DNA of 64,000 bases from Pseudomonas entomophila (GCF_023277925.1 NZ_CP063832.1:5687501-5751500); one strand, 5' to 3'; shown: positions 44,490 to 54,538, counted from the stretch's first letter. The notes: a model not told the origin generated them from the letters alone. Made by a program: numbers and translations.

Positions 44490-46721
44490 TTAGTAGTCCA
44501 CGCGCCCGGTATGGCTGTTCAGCGAAATCACCCGGGTCTTGCCGATGCGGTGCCTGAAGATCTCGCGCAGGTACTTCACCGCCTTCTTCACGCATTCGCG
44601 CGACAGGCGAATGTCGTTGATCGACACAAAGCGGCTCTTGTCGTTGATCAGCTCGCGGTACTTCTTCTCGTACATCGGTTTGATCGCGTACCAGTTGGTG
44701 TCGAGGATCTTTGCCGGGTTCTCGAACTCGTTGAGCAAGTCGTCGATGCTGTCTTCATCGAAGTGCTCGCTGGTGATGAAGTCGAGGATGGCGTTGTCCA
44801 GGGTGTCGTCGAAGCGGTATGGGGTGCGGGCGAAGCAACGCTTGATGAACGCCACGATCAGGGTCAGGAAGTCGTCCGACAGGCACGGGCTCTTGGCGAT
44901 CAGGGTGGTCAGCGACAAGTTGGCCGAGGCGCCGATCACCAGCGCGTAGCGCTTGAGCGTGGTGTTGGGGAACAGGCTGTTGAGGTGGGTCTTGAGCCGG
45001 TTCAGGTCCATGTACGACAGCTTGTAGTCCTTGGGCAGCGAGACAATCGACACCACCGACGAACAGTTCTTGAAGAAGTGCAGGTCGTGCAGCGCCGCGG
45101 CGTCGTAGCCCGAGGCCTGGTACTGCTCCAGCGCGGCGCGGTAGCGGCGCGACTCGATCGGCAGCAGGCTGATGCCTTCGATGGCCTGGGTCTGCTTGTT
45201 GAAATGCGGCAGGTCGATGGAGCGGAAGAACAGGTCGTCGATATCCAGGCGCGGTTGCTCGCGCTCGAACACTTTGAACTTGTCCGAACCCTGGGCCGGG
45301 ATTTCCGGCACCACCGACTCGGCATAGGCGATGGCCACGGGGCCGGCCAGGCTCATGAACAGGTCGTTGGCATCCAGGCGGATGGTCTCGCCGATGTCGA
45401 TGCCGGCGCGGCGGAAGTAGTTCTGGTCGTAGTCGGTGGTCACCGCCTGGGCGGTGAGGATGTTGAAGATCTGCTGGGAGATGTACTGGTTGGCGTGCTT
45501 CTCCATCGCATTGACGTCGATGTTCTGGATCGTGCCGTCGTCGCTTTCTTCGGCGTAGCGCATGATGTCGTTGGAGATCAGCATCATCGCGTTCCATGGG
45601 CGGATACGGCCCATGACGCTGGCTTCGCTGCTGTCTTCATTGTCGAAGTTGTACGAGAAGTCCCACTCCTCTGACAGGTACTTGCACAGCAGGCGCCCGG
45701 CGTTGATGTGCAGGGCTTCGGACATTTCGCTGCGGTGGTCGGAGGCGTTGGGCAGCACGCAGATGCCGCTGGTGAAGATCGGCTCGAAGACGAACGAATG
45801 CCCGCTCTTGCCGTCGTTCTCGTCGGCCGGCTTGGTGTCGAAGGTCTTGTTCATGTACGAGTACTGCTGGGCCAGGCCGAACTCCGAGGCCATGCCCGAG
45901 CCAGTACCGCCGCCGGCGCTGAAAATATAGAAGTACAGGCGCGACTGGTTGGCCTTGATGCCGCAGGAGTCGATCAGGTACGAGTGGATCAGCTTCCAGT
46001 CGGCGCTGGAGAAACGCTGGGTATCCTTGTTGAGGATGATCTTGGCCAGGTACTGGCCGAGAATCGGCGCGTTGCCGGCGCCGCCAGCATGCACCTCGGA
46101 CAGGTCCATGATCTTCATCTTGCTGTAGTCACGCAGGAAGCCGCCGCGCTCGCCTTTGCGCGAGAAGCGGATGCGCCCGGCGATGTCCTTGTCCAAGTCA
46201 CCCAGCATCACCAGGGGCTCGACCAGGAACACCGGCTTGGTGCCTTTGTTCTGTACCAGGCGCAGGTTCTGGCGGATCCAGCGCGCCGGGCTGTAGCCGG
46301 TTTCGCCCTTGTGCCGGTCCTCGTTGTTGAACTCGTTGAGGAAGAAGGTGCGGGCGTTGTACACCAGCTCCGCCACGTCCAGGGCGATGTTCGAGCCGCA
46401 GCGGCCCAGGCCGATCAGGCACACAGAGGGGAACTGCTGCTCCAGGCGCAGTTGGTCTTCGCTCTCGACATGCAGGTTCTGCGGGAACACCAAGTCGCGC
46501 AGGCCGTCGAGGTTGTCGAGGATGCGCTGGATGTCCTGTTCGGTGAAGTATAGGTACTGATGCGTCGGCAGGTTGCGGCTGGCAGGAAGATCTCGAGCAC
46601 CACCGGCAGTCAACGACGTGGGAGTGAGCGACGACTCAGGGACCGCATTGGCAGAAGTGTTCGTAGAGGTCATAGTGCGCCATTTGCCTGGAGTGGTGGG
46701 TTCCCCGTTGAGATATGTCAT
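44490..46721 (-). CDS. Tubulin/FtsZ-superfamily protein (Tubulin_2-like)
   Basis: A 743-residue protein with the GTPase core of the tubulin/FtsZ superfamily. In order: GLGRCGSN (104-111, first nucleotide loop), HAGGAGNAPILG (211-222, T3-like), SAGGGTGSG (268-276, the tubulin signature), LISND (381-385, T6-like) and LDAND followed by LFMSLAGPVAIAYA (449 on, T7-like, with both catalytic Asp of a DxxD). The core is stretched by insertions, and a C-terminal extension of about 290 residues is unlike FtsZ. No signal peptide or transmembrane helix, so cytoplasmic. Start is uncertain: ATG 46721 is the longest, ATG 46673 equally good; neither has a clear ribosome binding site. Stands alone; role unknown. 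Confidence 0.85.
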   Translation of the reverse strand: MTYLNGEPTTPGKWRTMTSTNTSANAVPESSLTPTSLTAGGARDLPASRNLPTHQYLYFTEQDIQRILDNLDGLRDLVFPQNLHVESEDQLRLEQQFPSVCLIGLGRCGSNIALDVAELVYNARTFFLNEFNNEDRHKGETGYSPARWIRQNLRLVQNKGTKPVFLVEPLVMLGDLDKDIAGRIRFSRKGERGGFLRDYSKMKIMDLSEVHAGGAGNAPILGQYLAKIILNKDTQRFSSADWKLIHSYLIDSCGIKANQSRLYFYIFSAGGGTGSGMASEFGLAQQYSYMNKTFDTKPADENDGKSGHSFVFEPIFTSGICVLPNASDHRSEMSEALHINAGRLLCKYLSEEWDFSYNFDNEDSSEASVMGRIRPWNAMMLISNDIMRYAEESDDGTIQNIDVNAMEKHANQYISQQIFNILTAQAVTTDYDQNYFRRAGIDIGETIRLDANDLFMSLAGPVAIAYAESVVPEIPAQGSDKFKVFEREQPRLDIDDLFFRSIDLPHFNKQTQAIEGISLLPIESRRYRAALEQYQASGYDAAALHDLHFFKNCSSVVSIVSLPKDYKLSYMDLNRLKTHLNSLFPNTTLKRYALVIGASANLSLTTLIAKSPCLSDDFLTLIVAFIKRCFARTPYRFDDTLDNAILDFITSEHFDEDSIDDLLNEFENPAKILDTNWYAIKPMYEKKYRELINDKSRFVSINDIRLSRECVKKAVKYLREIFRHRIGKTRVISLNSHTGRVDY

Positions 46722-46865
46722 CTAGCCATCACGGAGAAATTTCGCGACTTTATCAGTGCGTCTTTTTCTTGTGCGATAGGGGTTTTCCCTAGGCGTTCTA
46801 AGGTTTTCTCCTCGCACCCGCATTGCATCGTCCGTTTGTCACGCTTCTTTAATCTGGAGTCGTTC

Positions 46866-47753
46866 ATGAATACTGCTTTGCCTTCGCTGGGGTTCGCCGG
46901 GATCGGCCTGATGGGCTTGCCGATGTGCCGTCGGCTGCTGGCGGCGGGTTACCCGCTGACCGTATGGAACCGCAGCCCGGACAAGTGCGCCGAACTGGTC
47001 GCGGCGGGGGCGCATCTGGCCGCGAGCCCTGAGGAGTTGTGCGACGGGACGGACATGGTGTTGCTGTGCCTGGCCGACACGGCGGTGGTACGCGAGGTGG
47101 TGTTTGGCGAGGGGGGCATTGCCAGTGGTGGGCGCAGCGGCCAGTTGCTGGTGGACTTCTCCAGCCTGGAGCCGACCGCCACCCGTGAAATGGCCGCCGA
47201 ACTGGCGGCGCTGTGTGGCATGGCCTGGCTCGATGCGCCGGTATCGGGCGGTACCCCGGGCGCCGAGGCCGGTACCCTGGCGATCATGGTCGGTGGCGAG
47301 GCCGCGGACCTGGAGCGGGCTCGCCCGGTGCTCCTCACCCTCGGCCAGCGGGTGACGCACATGGGCGGTGTTGGCGCGGGGCAGGTGACCAAGGCCTGCA
47401 ACCAGATGATCGTCGCCTGCAATGCGCTGGTGATCGCCGAGGTGGTGGCCCTCGCCGAGCAGTCAGGGGTGGACGCCAGCTTGATCGCCGAGGCATTGGC
47501 CGGTGGTTTCGCCGACTCGAAACCCTTGCAGATCCTCGCTCCGCAAATGGCCGAGAGCCGTTTCGAGCCGGTCAAGTGGCATGTGCGCACACTGCTCAAG
47601 GACCTCGACACCGCAGTGAAATTCTCCCGCGAACAGGGCTCGGCGACGCCGCTCAGTGGCCTCGCCGCGCAACTGATGCGCCTGCACGGTAGCCAGGGCC
47701 ATCTGCACAAAGACCCGGCGACTCTGGTATCGCTGTATCGCAGCAAGGGCTGA
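46866..47753 (+). CDS. NAD(P)-dependent beta-hydroxyacid dehydrogenase (3-hydroxyisobutyrate dehydrogenase family)
   Basis: A 295-residue oxidoreductase. Cofactor motif GFAGIGLMGLPMCRRLLAAG, then DAPVSGGTPGAEAGTLAIMV (substrate-binding), GVGAGQVTKACNQMI with the catalytic lysine, and KDLDTAVKFSREQG. Candidates are tartronate semialdehyde reductase (GarR/GlxR) and 3-hydroxyisobutyrate dehydrogenase (MmsB); without the mmsA neighbour I do not choose. ATG 46866 gives the conserved N-terminus. It is divergent from the tubulin-like gene, and its last 101 bases overlap the opposite-strand MHYT gene. Confidence 0.92.
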   Translation: MNTALPSLGFAGIGLMGLPMCRRLLAAGYPLTVWNRSPDKCAELVAAGAHLAASPEELCDGTDMVLLCLADTAVVREVVFGEGGIASGGRSGQLLVDFSSLEPTATREMAAELAALCGMAWLDAPVSGGTPGAEAGTLAIMVGGEAADLERARPVLLTLGQRVTHMGGVGAGQVTKACNQMIVACNALVIAEVVALAEQSGVDASLIAEALAGGFADSKPLQILAPQMAESRFEPVKWHVRTLLKDLDTAVKFSREQGSATPLSGLAAQLMRLHGSQGHLHKDPATLVSLYRSKG

Positions 47754-49917
47754 GCGTGTCGTGCTGGCGGTCCAGGCGTTCGAGTACCGGCCGCAGTTCG
47801 CTCGGTGGCAACGGACGGCTGAGCAGGTAACCCTGCAGGCAATCACAGCCGTGGGCGGCGAGGAAAGCCTGTTGCTCGGGCGTCTCGACGCCTTCGGTGA
47901 CCACCTTTAGATGCAGGGTGTGGGCCATGATGATGATCGCCTGGACGATCTCCCGGTCCTTCTGGTTGCCGGGTACTTCCTGGATGAACGAGCGGTCGAT
48001 CTTCAGCACGTCCAGCGGCAGGCGCTTGAGGTAGGCCAGGGACGAATAGCCGGTGCCGAAATCATCGATCGACAGGGCCACGCCCTGGGCGCGGATGCGC
48101 TTGAGCAGCTCGATGGTGTGGTGGATGTCGCCCATCAGGGCGTTCTCGGTGACTTCCAGTTCCAGCTGCCGAGCCGCCAGGCCCGCCTGGAACAGCGCCA
48201 TCTCCACTTCGCTGGCCAGTTCCTCGCGGCCCAGGGTGCGCGCCGAGCAGTTGACCGTGACCTTGAGGTGGCCATAGCCATGCCGGTTGAGTTGGGCCAG
48301 GTCCTCGCAGGCGCGGCGCAGCACCCACAGGTCGAGCTCGGCGATCAGGCCGTTGGCCTCGGCGATGGGGATGAAGCGGTCGGGGCCGAGCAGGCCATGT
48401 TGCGGATGCTGCCAGCGCACCAGGGCTTCAAGTTTGCTCACCCGGCGGCTGTGCAGGTCGAAGATGGGTTGGTAGTACACGCACAACCCCCGTTCCTCGA
48501 ACAGTGCCAGGCGCAGTTCTTCCTCCAGTTGCAGCTCCAGGGTGGCGCGGGTCTTCAGGCCGCAGCTGAAGAAATGCAGGCTGTTGCGCCCGCAGCCCTT
48601 GGATTGATAGAGGGCGAGGTCGGCGTTCTTCAACAGCTCCTCGGTGCTGTGGCCGTCGTCGGGGAAGATGCTGATGCCGATGCTGGTGGTCATCACCATG
48701 CGCCGCCCGGCCAGGTCGATCGGCTCCTTCATCCGCTGCATGATGCGCTGGGCCAGGTGGCGTGCCTCGTCGCGGCTGTTCAGGCTGGTGACGACACAGA
48801 ACTCGTCGCCGCCGAAGCGCGACACCAGGTCGTTGCCACGGGTCGCGGCCTTGATATGCCCGGCGATGACCTTGAGCAGTTCGTCACCGGCGACATGGCC
48901 GAGGCTGTCGTTGATGCGCTTGAAGTGGTCGATGTCGAGGAACATCACCGCCAGCATGCCGTCGTTGGCAGTCTGCTCGGCCAGGCGCTCGGCGAACACC
49001 TGGTTGAAGCCGCGGCGGTTGACCAGGCCGGTCAGGGCGTCGTAGTGCGCGGCCTGCTGCAAGGACACCCGGGCCTGGTCGAGCTGGCTGAGCAGCAAGT
49101 TGACCCGGCGCAGGTCGTGTTCCTTGCTTTGCAGCTTCTTGTCGGCCAGCGCGGCGCTGATGCTACTGCCGCTGATCAACAGGGTAATGAAGGCGATGGT
49201 CAGCGCCAGTTGCAGGTTGTTGTCGGCGGAGGGCAGGCTCAGGGCGGCCCCGCTGGGGATCACCAGGGTCATCGCGGCCATGCCGGTGAAATGGGTGAGT
49301 ACGATGCCCGCAGCCATCAGCACGCTGGCGCCATGTTTCATCAACAGGTACAGGGTGCCGCTGCCCTGGCGGAAGCAGCGGGCCATCAACAGTGCCAACA
49401 GGCTGGTGGCGATGGCGATGGCGATGGACGCCAGCAGCAGCCCGGTTTGGTAGTACTGGTGGGCGCTGGTCTGCAGCGCGGCCATGCCGACGTAGTGCAT
49501 GGTAATGATGCCCAGGCCGATGAGCAGTGCGGCTTGCAGGTAGTGGCCCAGGCGCATCTCGCTGCGGTCGAGGCTGTTCATCGCCAGCCAGGCGGCAATC
49601 AATGCAATCAATAGTGACAAGGCGCTCAGGGGGGCGTCGAAGTGGAGTTCCAGCGGGGTCTGGAAGGCCAGCAGGCTGATGAAGTGCATGGCCCAGATGC
49701 CACCGGCCAGGCAGCAGGCGCCCAGTACCCGCCATTGGCGGCGCGCCGTGGGGTCCTCGCTGTGGCTCTGGCGTTCGGCCATGCCCAAGGTGGCGAAGCA
49801 GGCGGCACTGGCCACGGTGAAGGCGAGCAGCACCAGGAAGGGGTTGTGTCGGCAGTCGAGGATGATTTGCCCGGTCGCCGGTAGCTCGGCGAACAATCGC
49901 AGTCCCAGCCACTCCAT
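47653..49917 (-). CDS. MHYT-GGDEF-EAL cyclic-di-GMP protein
   Basis: A 754-residue inner-membrane protein. Seven transmembrane helices with three MHYT-type repeats (WAMHFISLLAF, TMHYVGMAAL, LTHFTGMAAM), proposed to sense O2, CO or NO through a metal; then a GGDEF domain with intact RFGGDEFCVV and an EAL domain with LEALVRWQHP and DDFGTGYSS. It may make or degrade cyclic di-GMP. No RxxD I-site was seen just before GGDEF. ATG 49917 gives the membrane start. About 40 residues after the EAL domain (rich in Pro, Cys and Arg) lie opposite the 3' end of the dehydrogenase gene. Confidence 0.92.
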   Translation of the reverse strand: MEWLGLRLFAELPATGQIILDCRHNPFLVLLAFTVASAACFATLGMAERQSHSEDPTARRQWRVLGACCLAGGIWAMHFISLLAFQTPLELHFDAPLSALSLLIALIAAWLAMNSLDRSEMRLGHYLQAALLIGLGIITMHYVGMAALQTSAHQYYQTGLLLASIAIAIATSLLALLMARCFRQGSGTLYLLMKHGASVLMAAGIVLTHFTGMAAMTLVIPSGAALSLPSADNNLQLALTIAFITLLISGSSISAALADKKLQSKEHDLRRVNLLLSQLDQARVSLQQAAHYDALTGLVNRRGFNQVFAERLAEQTANDGMLAVMFLDIDHFKRINDSLGHVAGDELLKVIAGHIKAATRGNDLVSRFGGDEFCVVTSLNSRDEARHLAQRIMQRMKEPIDLAGRRMVMTTSIGISIFPDDGHSTEELLKNADLALYQSKGCGRNSLHFFSCGLKTRATLELQLEEELRLALFEERGLCVYYQPIFDLHSRRVSKLEALVRWQHPQHGLLGPDRFIPIAEANGLIAELDLWVLRRACEDLAQLNRHGYGHLKVTVNCSARTLGREELASEVEMALFQAGLAARQLELEVTENALMGDIHHTIELLKRIRAQGVALSIDDFGTGYSSLAYLKRLPLDVLKIDRSFIQEVPGNQKDREIVQAIIIMAHTLHLKVVTEGVETPEQQAFLAAHGCDCLQGYLLSRPLPPSELRPVLERLDRQHDTLSPCCDTAIPESPGLCADGPGYRAGASVARRGH

Positions 49918-50087
49918 TGCAGGCCTCTTCGTCGAGTGAGCCCTTGTCCCCACTGAGCGCGGATGGAGACTGTTCCTGCAGGAGTATAGGAAGGGGTGCT
50001 TAAGCCTTCCTGATTAATGGCACTTTGATCTCTATCGTTTGGATATGAGGCTAATAGCGCAGCGGTCTAAACGGATGTTTTTTGGGT

Positions 50088-50140
50088 GGTTCGCCGGTAA
50101 GCCGGCTCCTACGTCTGTAGAAACCGGCTTGCCGGCGAAC
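50088..50140. repeat. REP pair, inverted
   Basis: GGTTCGCCGGTAAGCCGGCT.. (50088-50112) and CTGTAGAAACCGGCTTGCCG.. (50115-50140) are almost back to back, 7 bases beyond the rapA stop. A long hairpin could form in the rapA mRNA 3' end. Confidence 0.82.
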
Positions 50141-50146
50141 GGGGTA

Positions 50147-52993
50147 TCAGCCCGCCACCAGCACCCGAATGGCTTCCAGGCGCAGCGCGGCTTTTTCCAA
50201 CGCCGCCAGGCCATCTTCACGCTGCTTGCGCAGGGCGTCGATCTCAGTGTCGCGTACGGTGGGGTTGACCGCCTTGAGCGCGGTCAGGCGTGCGAGCTCC
50301 TCATCCGCCTCGGCCACCAGGCGTTGCTGGGCCAGGGCGACGCGCTCTTCATGAGTCGGCAGCACCTTGGCCTCGCCTGCGGCGATGCGCTTGGCCAGTA
50401 CGTCACGCTGGGCCTGGACGAACTTGTTGGAGCTGGCCCGTGGCACGCTTTCGAGCTGGTCGTTGAGCGTTTCGAAAGCCACACGTGCTGCCAGATCGTT
50501 GCCGTTGGCGTCGAGCAGGCAACGCAGTGCCGCCGGCGGCAGGTAGCGGCCCAGTTGCAGGCTGCGTGGCGCCACCACCTCGCTGACATACAGCAGCTCG
50601 AGCAGCACGGTGCCGGGCTTGAGCGCCTTGTTCTTGATCAGCGCGACCGCGGTGTTGCCCATCGAGCCGGACAGCACCAGGTCCATACCGCCCTGGACCA
50701 TCGGGTGCTCCCAGGTGAGGAACTGCATGTCCTCGCGGGACAGGGCCTGGCCGCGGTCGTAGGTGATGGTCACGCCCTCGTCGTCACCCAGTGGGAAGCT
50801 GGCATCGAGCATCTTCTCGCTGGGCTTGAGCACCAGGGCATTCTCTGAGTGGTCCTCGCTGTCGATGCCAAAGGCGTCGAACAGGGTTTCCATGTAGATC
50901 GGCAGGGCGAACTGGTCGTCCTGCTCGAGGATCGCCTCGACCAGCGCCTGGCCTTCGCCGGCGCCACCGGAGTTGAGTTCCAGCAGACGGTCGCGGCCGC
51001 TGTGCAGCTCGGCTTCGAGCCTTTCACGTTCTGCGCGGGCTTCAGCCACCAGCTTGCCCCAGGTTTTCTCGTCACTTTCGGCGAGCAGCGGCAGCAGGCG
51101 CGGGCCGAACTGGTGCTGCAGGGCGTTGCCGGTCGGGCAGGTGTTGAGGAAGGCGTTGAGGCCTTCGTTGTACCACTGGAACAGGCGTTCCTGCGGGCTG
51201 TCCTGCAGGTAGGGGATGTGCAGCTGGATCGTGTGTTTCTGGCCGATCCGGTCGAGACGGCCGATGCGCTGTTCGAGCAGGTCCGGGTGGGCCGGCAGGT
51301 CGAACATCACCAGGTGATGGGCGAACTGGAAGTTGCGGCCCTCACTGCCGATCTCGGAGCAGATCAGCACCTGGGCGCCGAACTCTTCGTCGGCGAAGTA
51401 GGCGGCGGCGCGGTCGCGCTCGAGGATGCTCATGCCTTCATGGAATACCGTGGCCGGAATACCGGAGCGCACGCGCAGAGCGTCTTCCAGGTCCATGGCC
51501 GTCTCGGCGTGGGCGCAGATGACCAGCACCTTGGTGCGCTTGAGCATCTTCAGGGTGTCGATCAGCCAGTCGACCCGTGGGTCGAAGCGCCACCAGCGCT
51601 CGTCGTCGCCGGTTTCACCTTGGGCCTGGAAGGCCACTTCCGGGTACAGCTCGGCGCGCTCGCTCGAGGGCAGCTCGGCGTACTGCTCCGGGTTTGTCAG
51701 CGGGTAGGGGTGCAACTGGCGCTCGGGGAAGCCCTGGATTGCCGCCCGGGTGTTGCGGAACAGCACGCGGCCGGTGCCATGGCGGTCGAGCAGTTCGCGG
51801 ATCAAGCGCGCGCTGGCCTGGCTATCGCCATCGGTGATTGCGGTGAGCAGCGCTTCGCCTTCGGCGCCGAGGAAGCCCTGGATGGTGGCGTGGGCCTTGG
51901 CCGACAGGCGGCCTTCGTCGAGCAGTTCCTGTACCGCTTCGGCGACCGGGCGATAGTTTTCGCTCTCGGCGCGGAACGCGGCCAGGTCATGGAAGCGATT
52001 GGGGTCGAGCAGGCGCAGGCGGGCGAAGTGGCTGTCCTGGCCGAGCTGTTCAGGCGTCGCGGTGAGCAGCAGCACGCCAGGGATGACCTGGGCCAGTTGC
52101 TCGACCAGCGCATACTCGGGGCTGGCCTGTTCCTCATGCCAGACCAGGTGGTGAGCTTCATCGACCACCATCAGGTCCCAGCCAGCGGCGAACAGCGCGT
52201 CCTGTGCCTTTTCGTCGTCGACCAGCCATTCCAGGGCCACCAGCGCCAGCTGGGCATCCTCGAACGGGTTGCTGGCGTCGCTTTCGATGAAGCGCTCGGC
52301 GTCGAACAGCGCCACCTGCAGGTTGAAGCGTCGGCGCATCTCCACCAGCCACTGGTGCTGGAGGTTCTCGGGCACCAGGATCAGTACACGGCTGGCACGG
52401 CCGGACAACAGCTGGCGATGAATGACCAGGCCTGCTTCGATGGTCTTGCCCAGGCCCACTTCGTCGGCCAGAAGTACACGCGGGGCGATGCGGTCGGCGA
52501 CTTCACGGGCGATGTGCAACTGGTGGGCGATAGGTTGCGCACGCACGCCGCCCAGGCCCCACAGCGACGACAGCATTTGCTTGCTGTTGTGTTGCAGGGT
52601 GTTGTAGCGCAGGGAGAACCACGACAGCGGGTCGATCTGCCCGGCGAACAGGCGGTCGCTGGCCAGGCGGAACTGGATGAAATTCGACAACTGCGTCTCG
52701 GGCAGCGTGTGTGGCTGGTTCTGCCCATCGATGCCGTGGTAGACCAACAGGCCATCGACGTCCTCGACCTCGCGCACCGTCAGCTTCCAGCCTTCGAAGT
52801 GGGTGATCAGGTCGCCTGGCGAGAAGCGCACGCGGGTCAGCGGCGCATTGCGTAGCGAGTACTGGCGGGTGTCGCCCGTGGCCGGGTAGAGCACGGTCAG
52901 AAGGCGGCCATCCTGCGCCAGGATGGTCCCAAGACCGAGCTCGGCTTCGCTGTCGCTGATCCAGCGTTGCCCCGGTTGATACTGCTGCGCCAT
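50147..52993 (-). CDS. rapA: RNA polymerase-associated ATPase RapA (HepA)
   Basis: A Swi2/Snf2 ATPase that binds RNA polymerase and recycles it after transcription. At 948 residues it is close to E. coli RapA (968). N-terminal [20 protein letters not shown]udor-like region; Walker [21 protein letters not shown] box [11 protein letters not shown]-terminal helicase motif [16 protein letters not shown] and [14 protein letters not shown]. Expressed alone on the minus strand; a REP doublet lies directly behind its stop. Confidence 0.96.
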   Translation of the reverse strand: MAQQYQPGQRWISDSEAELGLGTILAQDGRLLTVLYPATGDTRQYSLRNAPLTRVRFSPGDLITHFEGWKLTVREVEDVDGLLVYHGIDGQNQPHTLPETQLSNFIQFRLASDRLFAGQIDPLSWFSLRYNTLQHNSKQMLSSLWGLGGVRAQPIAHQLHIAREVADRIAPRVLLADEVGLGKTIEAGLVIHRQLLSGRASRVLILVPENLQHQWLVEMRRRFNLQVALFDAERFIESDASNPFEDAQLALVALEWLVDDEKAQDALFAAGWDLMVVDEAHHLVWHEEQASPEYALVEQLAQVIPGVLLLTATPEQLGQDSHFARLRLLDPNRFHDLAAFRAESENYRPVAEAVQELLDEGRLSAKAHATIQGFLGAEGEALLTAITDGDSQASARLIRELLDRHGTGRVLFRNTRAAIQGFPERQLHPYPLTNPEQYAELPSSERAELYPEVAFQAQGETGDDERWWRFDPRVDWLIDTLKMLKRTKVLVICAHAETAMDLEDALRVRSGIPATVFHEGMSILERDRAAAYFADEEFGAQVLICSEIGSEGRNFQFAHHLVMFDLPAHPDLLEQRIGRLDRIGQKHTIQLHIPYLQDSPQERLFQWYNEGLNAFLNTCPTGNALQHQFGPRLLPLLAESDEKTWGKLVAEARAERERLEAELHSGRDRLLELNSGGAGEGQALVEAILEQDDQFALPIYMETLFDAFGIDSEDHSENALVLKPSEKMLDASFPLGDDEGVTITYDRGQALSREDMQFLTWEHPMVQGGMDLVLSGSMGNTAVALIKNKALKPGTVLLELLYVSEVVAPRSLQLGRYLPPAALRCLLDANGNDLAARVAFETLNDQLESVPRASSNKFVQAQRDVLAKRIAAGEAKVLPTHEERVALAQQRLVAEADEELARLTALKAVNPTVRDTEIDALRKQREDGLAALEKAALRLEAIRVLVAG

Positions 52994-53120
52994 ACTGCGA
53001 AAACTCCCGCGATGAAAAAGCCGACTATGTTAACGGATCGGCTTCGCCAGACCAATGAATGTGAAGAGTCTAGCGCTTTCATCGACGAATACCGTCCCGT
53101 CACGAGGGCCTCGCGCCAAC

Positions 53121-53816
53121 ATGGTTGCCAAGCACCGCTGGTTGAACGTCACCTTGGGCCTGGGCAGCCTTGCGCTGCTGGCCGCCTGTGAACAGAAAAG
53201 TTTCGAAGTGCTGCCGCCGATCCCGGTCGAGCAACTCGAAGTGCTGGGTGTGCAGACGCCGATCAAGAGCGTGCACTTCCACGACCGTGAGGGCGAGGGC
53301 CTGCTGGTGTTGAGCCGGGTCGACGGCCAGGCCACCGACCCCGACACCGAGGAAGAAGTCGACAAGGTGGTGCTCAAGGCCACCCTTTATGGCCGCAACG
53401 CTTCGGCCGATGCCTTCAAGCCGCGTTGGCAGATCGAGCAGGAAACCACCTGTGCCGGCCTGGACCTGGATGTCGACTTCTACAACGACGTCAGTGACGT
53501 CACCGACCTGAACAAGGACGGCGTGGCCGAAGTGACCGTGGCCAGCCATTCCTTCTGCGGTGGCGGCATCGACCCCCACGACATCGCCATCGAGATGCGC
53601 GAAGGCCAGGCGGCCTACACCATCACGGGGCAATCGCTGATCAGCCCTCCCGGTGAAGATGCGTTCGGTGGCGAGCGCGAAGACAGCGCCTCGCTGAAGA
53701 ACGCCCCGCAGGTCTTGCGCGCGCACATGGACGCGGTCTGGCAGCAGGTCTACAAGCGGCCCTGGAGCGAAACCAGCGCGCCAGCCGACGACGACCCGGA
53801 AGACGATACCGAGTAA
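53121..53816 (+). CDS. Lipoprotein with acidic EF-hand-like loop
   Basis: A 231-residue lipoprotein (LGSLALLAAC, Cys23). The mature part has DLDVDFYNDVSDVTDLNKDG ending in VAEVTVASHSFCGGG, where DLNKDGVAEV looks like a calcium-type loop; it resembles proteins annotated 'M949_RS01915 family surface polysaccharide biosynthesis', whose function is not shown. Acidic tail (DDDPEDDTE). ATG 53121 was chosen for the signal peptide. Divergent from rapA. Confidence 0.83.
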   Translation: MVAKHRWLNVTLGLGSLALLAACEQKSFEVLPPIPVEQLEVLGVQTPIKSVHFHDREGEGLLVLSRVDGQATDPDTEEEVDKVVLKATLYGRNASADAFKPRWQIEQETTCAGLDLDVDFYNDVSDVTDLNKDGVAEVTVASHSFCGGGIDPHDIAIEMREGQAAYTITGQSLISPPGEDAFGGEREDSASLKNAPQVLRAHMDAVWQQVYKRPWSETSAPADDDPEDDTE

Positions 53817-53837
53817 GCACGGGCTATACTTGCGCTG

Positions 53838-53861
53838 GTGCGGCGCTGTGACGCGCCGCAC
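53838..53861. other. Hairpin in the leader of the 108-residue gene
   Basis: GTGCGGCGC-TGTGAC-GCGCCGCAC, a perfect 9-bp stem 22 bases after the lipoprotein stop and 68 bases before the next ATG, without a T-run. TATACT at 53824-53829 may be a -10 just ahead of it. Confidence 0.5.
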
Positions 53862-53928
53862 AGCCTGGCCCGCGCGCATTCAAGGCGGCTGAGCACCGGC
53901 CGACACAGTGGCCATAGGAGACCCTGCC

Positions 53929-54255
53929 ATGCTGCCACCGATCATCCCGCTCAGCGCCGCGCCCGTCACGTCGCAACTCGATCCGGTCAAACCGACCCCG
54001 GACATCCCCCCGGTGGTGCCCGCGCAGCCATCCTCCAGCGACGGCACCGTCGACCTCAAGCAGCACCGAGACCCTGAAGCGCAAGCGCTGTTGCTGCGCG
54101 AGGAGCAGCGCCGCCAGCAACAACGGCGCAAGCAGGGCGAGGCAGAACGCTTCGAAGCCGTGCCGGGCGATGAACTCAACGCCGACAACACCGTGCCGGT
54201 GGCCCCCATGGGCGAACGCACACGCCAGGGGTTGCTGGTGGATATCGAGGTCTGA
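53929..54255 (+). CDS. Small hypothetical protein, Pro- and Gln/Arg-rich
   Basis: A 108-residue soluble protein: proline-rich first third (MLPPIIPLSAAPV, PTPDIPPVVPAQPSS), a charged helix (LLLREEQRRQQQRRKQGEAE) and a conserved-looking end (APMGERTRQGLLVDIEV). ATG 53929 has a strong ribosome binding site (TAGGAG), which decides the start over GTG 53908. I do not recognise the family. Confidence 0.75.
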   Translation: MLPPIIPLSAAPVTSQLDPVKPTPDIPPVVPAQPSSSDGTVDLKQHRDPEAQALLLREEQRRQQQRRKQGEAERFEAVPGDELNADNTVPVAPMGERTRQGLLVDIEV

Positions 54256-54325
54256 ACCGTCCACGCCTAGCCAGCGGCGCGATCTGCCTGCATCATTGAG
54301 GCCTCCGCTGTCCGTCGAGCCCGCC

Positions 54326-54484
54326 ATGAGCCAAGACAACCTGATCGACTTCGGCGCCGAACGCGCCAAACGCATCCACGACCTCAACGACAAGCGCCTG
54401 AACGACATGCGCCAGGCCTTCGAGCAGGCCATGCCGCTGGCTGCCAAGAAGAAAAAGCCCAAGGGCAAGCCCAAGAAGCGCTGA
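54326..54484 (+). CDS. Very small basic protein
   Basis: A 52-residue protein: MSQDNLIDFGAERAKRIHDL then NDKRLNDMRQAFEQAMPL and a lysine-rich tail (AAKKKKPKGKPKKR). Its composition (acidic helix, then a basic tail) suggests RNA or ribosome contact, without proof. Codon use is typical of the host, and the frame starts with ATG; the ribosome binding site is weak. It is 70 bases after the preceding gene. Confidence 0.7.
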   Translation: MSQDNLIDFGAERAKRIHDLNDKRLNDMRQAFEQAMPLAAKKKKPKGKPKKR

Positions 54485-54538
54485 AACTTGATGCAGGTCA
54501 ACCCTGCACCCGCCTCCCGCGCTCGGCCCCGGGCACCA

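Noticed and set aside
47911..49614. 567-codon plus-strand frame opposite the MHYT gene
   Set aside because: Antisense shadow; no start signal, no recognisable domain.
50849..52855. 668-codon plus-strand frame opposite rapA
   Set aside because: Shadow of rapA codon bias; low-complexity Val/Gly/Gln-rich product without domains.
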